Assembly (NCBI GenBank): GCA_016935885.1
Contig: JAFGQA010000024.1
Location: forward strand, 1-7,225
DNA: 7,225 bases
Reading direction: 5' to 3'
Source of the DNA: Phycisphaerae bacterium
GTDB lineage: Bacteria > Planctomycetota > Phycisphaerae > UBA1845 > UTPLA1
How positions within the stretch are numbered: the first letter of the stretch is position 1; each line of letters begins with the position of its first letter. Under the pieces are notes generated by a model that worked only from the letters and a program-made list of their open reading frames with translations, ran no database searches and had not been told where the DNA came from. Shown here piece after piece: positions 1 to 4,121 of this stretch. A program made the translations under genes and the position numbers.

Positions 1-7
1 CACAAAC

Positions 8-246
8 AGAACGACTGTACGCTCTGCCGAGAATCCTTTCTCGGCACCGGCTTCAGGACCGAGAAGGGATTCTCGGTCCAGCAATCGCAGTCGCGTTTCC
101 TGTGAAACGCGGTACTAGTACGGCGTTTCACGAGTAGAACGACTGTACGCTCTGCCGAGAATCCTCTCTCGGCACCGGCTCCAGGACCGAGAAGGGATTC
201 TCGGTCCAGCAATCGTAGTCGCGTTTCCTGTGAAACGCGGTACTAG
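8..246. repeat. Two-copy tandem repeat (128-bp period) with three hairpins per unit
   Basis: Copy 1 (8-118) and copy 2 (136-246) share 111 bp with only three substitutions (38/166, 53/181, 88/216), separated by a 17-nt linker. The first bases of the window resemble the end of that linker, so the array may continue upstream. Each unit holds three short-loop hairpins. In copy 1 these are 25-46 (9-bp stem, loop TCCT), 56-79 (10-bp stem, loop GGGA) and 92-111 (8-bp stem, loop CTGT). The first two share the stem CCGAGAA/TTCTCGG. Two of the three substitutions fall between hairpins; the third opens only the apical pair of the first hairpin in copy 2. No hairpin is followed by a T tract, so these are not ordinary terminators. 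No coding sense is seen. Function is unknown: possibly a REP-like repeat or a structured RNA. Confidence 0.9.
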
Positions 247-370
247 CTGGATGACGATCGGGGCGCAGCCGACGAAGGCCGTCCTTTCACCGACGTCCCG
301 CCGGTGCCGCAGTGACTCGGACAGCCTGCCGTCTGGCGAACCTCTGGCTTGGCGTTTGGCGGACTTCCGG

Positions 371-399
371 TTGGGTCGTGCCGATCGACGGATTACTAT
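371..399 (+). promoter_or_regulatory. Candidate promoter giving a leaderless transcript for the radical SAM gene
   Basis: TTGGGT (371-376), a 17-nt spacer, then TACTAT (394-399). The -10 element matches four of six consensus positions and fits the TANNNT form seen before leaderless genes. The expected transcription start falls at about 406-407, on the A of the ATG at 407. No Shine-Dalgarno sequence precedes that ATG, which agrees with leaderless initiation. Nothing recognisable was found in 247-370. Confidence 0.4.
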
Positions 400-406
400 A
401 GTCCCC

Positions 407-1120
407 ATGGGTCTCATCCGCTACGCGAAGTACGCCACCAGCCACAAACCGCGCGAGGTCGTTTTGCTCAAGGGCTTGCCGTGCATCTGGGGCCGCTGTT
501 CCTTCTGCGACTACATCGACGACAACACGACCGACGAGGCGTGGATTCAGCGCGTCGCCGAGGAGAACCTCGCCAAGGTCACCGGCGAATTCGGCCGTCT
601 GCAGGTCATCAACAGCGGCTCGATCCAGGAGTTGCCCCGCGGCGTCCGGGAGCAGATCCGCGGCCTGTTGAAAGCCAAAGGCATCACCGAGTTCTGGGCC
701 GAATCCTTCTGGGCGTACAGAGAGGACTTCGAGCGGACGCGGGCCTTCTTCGACACGGACGGTCACCGGGTTCACACTCGTCTGTTTCTCGGCGTCGAGA
801 CCTTCGACGACCCCTTGCGCAACGGCATCCTGAACAAGTCCATGCACTGGTCAGGCCTCGACGAGGTCGCGGCCGCCACCGACTCGATCTGCCTGATGAT
901 CGGCTTCAAAGGGCAGACCCGCGAGATCGTCCGGCGCGACGTTGATGTGCTGCTGGCGAAGTTCACACACGGCATCGTGAACGTGTTCACCGAGAACCGC
1001 CTCAGCCGAGGTCTGATGGACGAGGAGTTGAAGGCCTGGTTCCGCGAGGAATACGCCTGGCTGGCCGACGAGCCCAACGTTGACGTGCTCTGGAAGAACA
1101 CGGATTTCGGCGTAGGATAA
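407..1120 (+). CDS. Radical SAM enzyme with a CX4CX2C cluster motif
   Basis: A 237-residue protein that should bind a [4Fe-4S] cluster and S-adenosylmethionine in the cytosol and generate a 5'-deoxyadenosyl radical; the substrate is not shown by the sequence. The cluster cysteines are C26, C31 and C34 (PCIWGRCSFCDYIDDN), spaced CX4CX2C instead of the usual CX3CX2C. Later barrel motifs are visible: INSGS at 68-72, GVETFDD at 129-135 (a likely SAM-contacting Glu131), LMIGFKGQT at 163-171 and NVFTEN at 192-197. It is short: a core barrel with no extra C-terminal cluster or SPASM domain. The open frame extends back to a GTG at 230, but that lies inside a repeat hairpin. ATG 407 is preferred because family-like sequence starts there and a promoter lies just upstream. 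The gene is alone, with no operon partner. A role in queuine/preQ1 salvage (QueL-type) is one possibility from memory only and is not established here. Confidence 0.88.
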   Translation: MGLIRYAKYATSHKPREVVLLKGLPCIWGRCSFCDYIDDNTTDEAWIQRVAEENLAKVTGEFGRLQVINSGSIQELPRGVREQIRGLLKAKGITEFWAESFWAYREDFERTRAFFDTDGHRVHTRLFLGVETFDDPLRNGILNKSMHWSGLDEVAAATDSICLMIGFKGQTREIVRRDVDVLLAKFTHGIVNVFTENRLSRGLMDEELKAWFREEYAWLADEPNVDVLWKNTDFGVG

Positions 1121-1312
1121 GCTCCAAGGTCTGCAACGGACAGTCTCCGACGAGCCGTGGTCCGCCCATCTTGGGTCTTGCGGCGCCCTTGAGACGGGGC
1201 CCAGATTCCCTCGCACCGATGTCCATGTACACACAGGAGTTGCCAGTCCGAATGCGGGCACACCCGGCGGAGAAGGACATCCAGACGGCTTCGCCTCGAC
1301 GGTACCAGATCA

Positions 1313-1353
1313 GGCCTGTGAAACCATCTCGCGCCGAGAAGAAATCACAGGCC
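1313..1353. other. Bipartite hairpin with a symmetric internal loop
   Basis: GGCCTGTGA (1313-1321) pairs perfectly with TCACAGGCC (1345-1353). Inside, TCTCG (1327-1331) pairs with CGAGA (1335-1339) around a CGC loop. The two stems are separated by a 5x5 internal loop. It lies 192 nt after the radical SAM stop and has no T tract on either side, so a terminator role is doubtful. It could be an RNA structure or a protein-binding palindrome. Confidence 0.6.
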
Positions 1354-1389
1354 CCGTAAGGCGTCGGAGGGATAGGTGGCGTTGGGGCG

Positions 1390-1561
1390 GTGTCGTCACG
1401 ATACGGTCGCAGCGAGGGGCCGTGACACATTCGGTGGCATTCGATTCTGGGGGAATCGGGCGGCTTGTCAGCCCCTGCGGTCTCTCCGGTGGGCGCATGG
1501 GGCAAGCACACTGGCAGGCAAGCTGCCAGTGGCACCGGGCCGTGTCGCCACGATACGGTCG
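1390..1561 (+). repeat. 20-bp direct repeats bracketing dispersed repeat A
   Basis: GTGTCGTCACGATACGGTCG at 1390-1409 recurs with one change (T to C at the seventh base) at 1542-1561. The right copy directly follows dispersed repeat A; the left copy ends 8 nt before it. With its flanks, the right copy can also fold as a hairpin (about 1540-1558). It may be a duplicated target or an outer module of the dispersed repeat. Confidence 0.75.
1418..1541 (+). repeat. Dispersed intergenic repeat, copy A
   Basis: About 124 bp that matches the reverse complement of 2724-2849 almost along its full length, for example in the blocks CATTCGATTCTGGG and GCGGTCTCTCCGGTGGGCGC. It contains the hairpin CACTGGCAG-GCAAG-CTGCCAGTG (1509-1531, 9-bp stem) and a degenerate second hairpin near 1457-1474 that is perfect in copy B. 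It has no coding capacity. Repeats of this style, with gctgccag-type hairpins and GTGGCACC borders, are in my experience common in planctomycete intergenic DNA; the family is not named here. Confidence 0.85.
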
Positions 1562-1576
1562 TGGGATGGTTCTCGG

Positions 1577-1605
1577 TTGATGTTGTCGGCGCCGCTGGTG
1601 ATAAT
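1577..1605 (+). promoter_or_regulatory. Sigma-70-type promoter of the OmpA-domain lipoprotein gene
   Basis: TTGATG (1577-1582), a 17-nt spacer, then GATAAT (1600-1605), matching four and five of six consensus bases. Transcription would start at about 1612, giving a ~60-nt leader. A small palindrome, CATCC-TCCA-GGATG (1607-1620), lies over the start site and could be an operator or a 5' stabilising hairpin. Confidence 0.55.
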
Positions 1606-1671
1606 GCATCCTCCAGGATGTGCGGAATGCGCGAACGAGGTTCCAACGAGATATCGACAGGGAGGCCAAGG

Positions 1672-2541
1672 ATGAGCAAGGTCAGGATGCTATGGTTACT
1701 CAGCGGCGTGACGTTTGTGTGGGTCGCGGCGGGCGGCTGCATCGCGCAGGGTGAATACGACCGGGTGGACTTCGCCCGGCGCAAGGCCTTGGAGCGGGCC
1801 GACACCTTGGAACGTGACCTCGAGGATTGCCGGAATCAAACGGTGGCCATGGAAAGGGAACGCGGGAGTCTCCAACGCGAGTTGGATACGAAGACTGCGA
1901 TGGCCGAGACGTTGCAGGCGGAAAACGAGCGTCTTGACGCCATGACCAGGCAACTTCAGGAGCAACTTGGCCTGGCCATGAAGGTGGGTGACATCCAGGT
2001 CGTGGAAGTCAAGCTCCCACCGGAGTTGGATCGGGCCTTGCAGGATTTCGCGGCTCAGTATCCCGAGGCCGTCGAGTACGACCCACAGCGCGGGGCGGTG
2101 CGATGGAAGAGCGATTTGACCTTTGCCCTCGGCAGTGACAAGGTACAAGACTCCGTACGCAACTCGCTGAAGTCCTTTGCGGACATCGTGAATTCTCCGG
2201 CGGCGGCCGCGTTTGAGGTCGTCGTCGTTGGACACACGGACGACGTGCGGATCACGCCGGCCACGGCTCAGAAGCACCCGACGAACTGGCACCTGTCCGT
2301 ACACCGGGCCGTGGCGGTGATGTTCGCGCTGCATCAATACGGCGTGGACTTCAAGCGGATAGGGTGCATGGGCTACGGCGAGTACAGGCCCCGGAAGCCA
2401 AACCCACCGCACGGCGGGTGCGAGGCGAACCGGCGCGTCGAAATCTTCCTGGTTGCGAGTGGGGAACAACCCGCCGGCATGGATACCTCGCCCGGGGAGG
2501 CAAAGGAAGGCTCGACCGTTGCCAAGACCGAGTCCGATTAG
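1672..2541 (+). CDS. Lipoprotein with coiled coil and C-terminal OmpA-like peptidoglycan-binding domain
   Basis: A 289-residue envelope protein that should anchor a membrane to peptidoglycan. Residues 1-22 form a signal peptide (MSKVR then a hydrophobic stretch), followed by a relaxed lipobox, AAGGC, with C23 as the probable lipidated residue. Residues ~30-103 are charged heptad-like sequence rich in Glu, Arg and Leu, a probable coiled-coil spacer. Residues ~147-262 are an OmpA-like domain: GHTDD (187-191, with the ligand-binding Asp), NWHLSVHRA (205-213), GYGEYRP (234-240) and NRRVEIFL (253-260, with the conserved Arg). The last ~27 residues are a polar tail. C232 and C250 lie within the domain and might form a disulfide. 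ATG 1672 was chosen for the GGGAGG site 6 nt upstream (1660-1665) and the signal peptide; the frame is open further upstream, but through repeat DNA. It appears monocistronic. It resembles Pal/MotB-type anchors, but with no transmembrane stator segment MotB is unlikely. Confidence 0.92.
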   Translation: MSKVRMLWLLSGVTFVWVAAGGCIAQGEYDRVDFARRKALERADTLERDLEDCRNQTVAMERERGSLQRELDTKTAMAETLQAENERLDAMTRQLQEQLGLAMKVGDIQVVEVKLPPELDRALQDFAAQYPEAVEYDPQRGAVRWKSDLTFALGSDKVQDSVRNSLKSFADIVNSPAAAAFEVVVVGHTDDVRITPATAQKHPTNWHLSVHRAVAVMFALHQYGVDFKRIGCMGYGEYRPRKPNPPHGGCEANRRVEIFLVASGEQPAGMDTSPGEAKEGSTVAKTESD

Positions 2542-2723
2542 CCCGCCGCACTCACCCCGGAGATCGCAGAGGAAAGTTTGCTTCGTACGGCGTCGGTCAC
2601 GAGGCAGAGCCCCTCGTCGGACTCGTTCGGGTCAGACTTCAACCGGCTGCCCGCAAGCCGACCGATGCTGCGAGGCCTGACGGTGTCGTTGGTCGGGCCG
2701 GTGCCGATGTTGCGGTACTCGAT
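2542..2723. other. Non-coding spacer after the lipoprotein gene
   Basis: No family could be recognised in any frame. A minus-strand frame stays open across it (start at 2972, stop at 2538), but it runs through repeat B and lacks a ribosome site, so it is treated as chance. No U-tracted terminator was seen after the lipoprotein stop. Confidence 0.55.
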
Positions 2724-2849
2724 CGGGCGGGTGGCACTGGCAGCTTGCCTGCCAGTGTCCATGCCCCGTGCGCCCACCGGAGAGACCGCACGGGCGGACA
2801 AGCCGCCCGGTGGCACCCAGAATCGAATGCCGCCGGAAGTGTCACGGAC
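2724..2849 (-). repeat. Dispersed intergenic repeat, copy B (inverted relative to A)
   Basis: The reverse complement of copy A, with scattered substitutions and small length differences. It holds two clean hairpins: CACTGGCAG/CTGCCAGTG (2735-2757, 9-bp stem) and CGGGCGG/CCGCCCG (2791-2809, 7-bp stem, loop ACAAG). Copy A has the first intact and the second damaged, so B looks closer to the ancestral form. Its right edge abuts the broken IS110 reading frame. Confidence 0.85.
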
Positions 2850-2938
2850 CCACGGTGACCGGCCAACGAGACGCGAGCTTGGCTGACAACGCACATCGTG
2901 ATAGTGTTCTTGTGGAGGTCGCAGCCGATGTAGTTCAT
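2850..2938 (-). pseudogene. IS110-family transposase, 5' fragment only
   Basis: The minus-strand ATG at 2936-2938 begins MNYIGCDLHKNTITMCVV, the characteristic N-terminus of IS110-family (DEDD, RuvC-like) transposases, with the first catalytic Asp in GCDLHK at residue 7. A good ribosome site, AAGGAG, lies 5 nt upstream on the minus strand (plus-strand CTCCTT just after 2938). Only about 30 residues remain of a protein that is usually 300-400 long. The frame then runs into dispersed repeat B and ends without any later IS110 motif (second catalytic block, Tnp_20 domain). The rest of the transposase is absent from the window, so this is a dead remnant. Confidence 0.75.
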
Positions 2939-3062
2939 GGTTTCTCCTTGTGTGGAAACTGCTGGAGTTCATGCCGAAACCAACTGTTTACCACGGCCTC
3001 AAGGAACCGTGGACGCCACGACTCGACCTCCGCTTCATAGCTTCACACGAATCCGTCGATTC
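2939..3062 (-). other. IS110 leader region; possible remnant of a bridge RNA
   Basis: This DNA lies just upstream of the transposase fragment on the minus strand. In part of the IS110 family this position encodes the guide (bridge) RNA. Several pairings are visible: CCACGG 2991-2996 with CCGTGG 3007-3012; a competing CGTGG 3008-3012 with CCACG 3016-3020; and GAATC 3049-3053 with GATTC 3058-3062. The structure agrees with a leader RNA, but neither the guide loops nor the element end can be assigned from one copy. Confidence 0.3.
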
Positions 3063-3344
3063 AAGTTTGACGGCGTAACAGCAACATCTGGCAAGGCCTG
3101 GGAATTCCGCAAAGGACCTGTACGGATTCCACACGGCGTGCGACCGCTTTGCCGGATGCCAGTACAAACAGTGGCCGGGAATACGAGGCGATCAAGGCTC
3201 CGCCGCCGGTGGGGACGTGATTGACCTGGGGCAGGTCCTTTCTGAGAATAGGCTGCGAAGGAACGAATCAGCGGATCGTCTTGCCCGCGAGGCCCCAGGA
3301 GCGGTCGTTGGCGTCCGGAAACGGACGGAACCTGCTTCGCAACC
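3063..3344. other. Spacer upstream of the sigma factor gene
   Basis: No recognisable gene. Short open frames without a good start exist on the + strand (for example 3079-3363), but no protein family was recognised. The supported contents are a promoter candidate at 3221-3249 and a 6-bp hairpin closed by a GAAA tetraloop at 3312-3327. Confidence 0.5.
3221..3249 (+). promoter_or_regulatory. Sigma-70-type promoter for the sigma/anti-sigma/rsgA unit
   Basis: TTGACC (3221-3226), a 17-nt spacer, then GAGAAT (3244-3249), matching five and four of six consensus bases. Transcription would start at about 3256, giving a ~90-nt leader. The palindrome GACCT-GGGGC-AGGTC (3223-3237) overlaps the -35 box and spacer, a typical place for a repressor site. 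Confidence 0.45.
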
Positions 3345-3352
3345 ATGCGTCC
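3327..3352 (+). promoter_or_regulatory. Possible ECF-type autoregulatory promoter
   Basis: GGAACC (3327-3332), 15 nt, then CGTCC (3348-3352) resembles the GGAAC ... CGTC pattern read by many ECF sigma factors, as expected if the sigma factor controls its own gene. The start would fall near 3360, on a second in-frame ATG (3360-3362), giving a leaderless message five codons shorter. The overlap with the annotated ATG at 3345 makes this uncertain. Confidence 0.25.
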
Positions 3353-4001
3353 AAATACGATGAAGGACCCGTCGGTGAACGCCCCGAGTGTCGCGATTCC
3401 TTTCGAGGACGCGGAGCTTGTGGAGCAGTGCCGACGTGGCGACAACGCCGCGTTCGGCCGGTTGGTGGTCAAGTATCAAGACCGTGTGTTCAACACGTGC
3501 TGGCGGATGTGCGGCAACCGGGCCGACGCCGAGGATCTGACGCAGGAGGCCTTCGTCAGGGCGTTGCAGTCGATCGATCGGTTTGGCGGTCGGTCGAAGT
3601 TCTATACGTGGGTGTTCCGCATTGCGGTGAATCTTGTGATCAGCGCCCGACGGATGAACAGACGCACAACGACATACTCGCTCGACGCATCATACGACGC
3701 GGCGAGGCATGGGGAATCGCACCCGGCCGGCCCGCAGTTAGCAGCGGGCGACGAGTCGCCCGATCAGCACGCGTCGACCCGGGAACATCAGGCGCTCGTG
3801 CTCGATGCCTTGGAGAGCCTGGACGAGGAGCAGCGCGCGGTTGTGATCCTGCGGGACTTGGAGTCGTTCGCGTATGATGAGATCGCCGAGATACTGGAGG
3901 TGCCACCGGGGACGGTGAAGTCGCGCCTGCATCGGGCTCGGCTGGCGTTGCGGCAGACATTGTCACCGATCCTGGCGAGCAGTTCTGCAGCCCGGCCATA
4001 G
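3345..4001 (+). CDS. ECF (sigma-24-type) RNA polymerase sigma factor
   Basis: A 218-residue group 4 sigma factor that would direct RNA polymerase to a dedicated set of promoters. Region 2 spans about residues 23-103 and includes the DAEDLTQEAFVRAL block (61-74), which contacts core enzyme, and RSKFYTWVFRIAVN (83-96), which reads and melts the -10. A hydrophilic linker (~104-148) replaces region 3. Region 4 (~150-208) contains SLDEEQRAVVILRDLE and a helix-turn-helix with IAEILEVPPGTVKSRLHRAR, which reads the -35. No extra C-terminal domain is present. ATG 3345 has no strong ribosome site; ATG 3360 (residue 6) is an equally plausible start and loses nothing conserved. The next gene encodes its likely anti-sigma factor, so activity is probably held off at the membrane until a signal arrives. 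The stop TAG (3999-4001) lies within the left ATAG flank of the element at 4002-4100. Confidence 0.95.
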   Translation: MRPNTMKDPSVNAPSVAIPFEDAELVEQCRRGDNAAFGRLVVKYQDRVFNTCWRMCGNRADAEDLTQEAFVRALQSIDRFGGRSKFYTWVFRIAVNLVISARRMNRRTTTYSLDASYDAARHGESHPAGPQLAAGDESPDQHASTREHQALVLDALESLDEEQRAVVILRDLESFAYDEIAEILEVPPGTVKSRLHRARLALRQTLSPILASSSAARP

Positions 4002-4100
4002 CAGCCCGTGGTAAAAGGGAAAACAGCGGTTCGGAAACGTCGTTCCTGACCGTGAAAACCACCGGCTTTGGCGCCGGTGCCACAGTTTTGCCACGGGCTG
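4002..4100. mobile_element. MITE-like 99-bp element between sigma and anti-sigma genes
   Basis: CAGCCCGTGGTAAAA (4002-4016) is the inverted repeat of TTTTGCCACGGGCTG (4086-4100): 15 positions with one mismatch that would be a U-G pair in RNA. ATAG stands directly outside both ends (3998-4001 and 4101-4104), like a target-site duplication. Inside are two further stems: CGGT/ACCG plus GGAA/TTCC (4027-4052) and CACCGGC/GCCGGTG (4060-4079). As RNA it would form a three-way junction. It encodes no protein and has no U tract after the stem. Without it and one ATAG copy, the two genes would be 17 nt apart. The repeat structure is certain; transposition is inferred. Confidence 0.6.
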
Positions 4101-4121
4101 ATAGCGGAGCGGTGGAGAGCC

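Larger units (their letters stand above)
1121..1671. other. Non-coding gap between the radical SAM gene and the lipoprotein gene
   Basis: These 551 bases hold no convincing gene. The recognisable contents, listed separately, are a bipartite hairpin (1313-1353), two 20-bp direct repeats, dispersed repeat copy A and a promoter. Short open frames exist on both strands (for example 1171-1359 +), but none has a ribosome site or a recognisable protein family. Nothing was recognised in 1121-1312. Confidence 0.7.

Noticed and set aside
8..246. Possible CRISPR array
   Set aside because: Only two copies, a 111-bp unit and a 17-nt linker; repeat length and spacing do not fit CRISPR.
230..406. Longer N-terminus of the radical SAM protein from a GTG at 230
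   Set aside because: The start lies inside a repeat hairpin and the added residues are low-complexity with no family resemblance; ATG 407 starts the recognisable protein.
1171..1359. Small + strand open frame (62 codons)
   Set aside because: No ribosome site, no recognisable family, and it runs through a structured hairpin.
1465..1671. Upstream extension of the lipoprotein frame
   Set aside because: It is translated repeat DNA; the signal peptide, ribosome site and promoter all support ATG 1672.
1002..1805. Long minus-strand open frame across the intergenic gap
   Set aside because: It crosses the radical SAM 3' end, repeat A and the lipoprotein start, and shows no family motif; judged a GC-rich shadow.
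1418..2849. Composite transposon with A and B as its ends
   Set aside because: A and B are short non-coding dispersed repeats, no transposase lies between them, and no target duplication flanks the whole.
3079..3363. Open frame just upstream of the sigma gene, with a GTG at 3217
   Set aside because: No ATG, no recognisable family, overlaps the sigma start; a neighbouring frame looks equally protein-like, so there is no basis to choose.
4003..4099. Intrinsic terminator between sigma and anti-sigma genes
   Set aside because: No U tract follows the stem on either strand; the T run is inside the stem, and the downstream gene is an expected operon partner.
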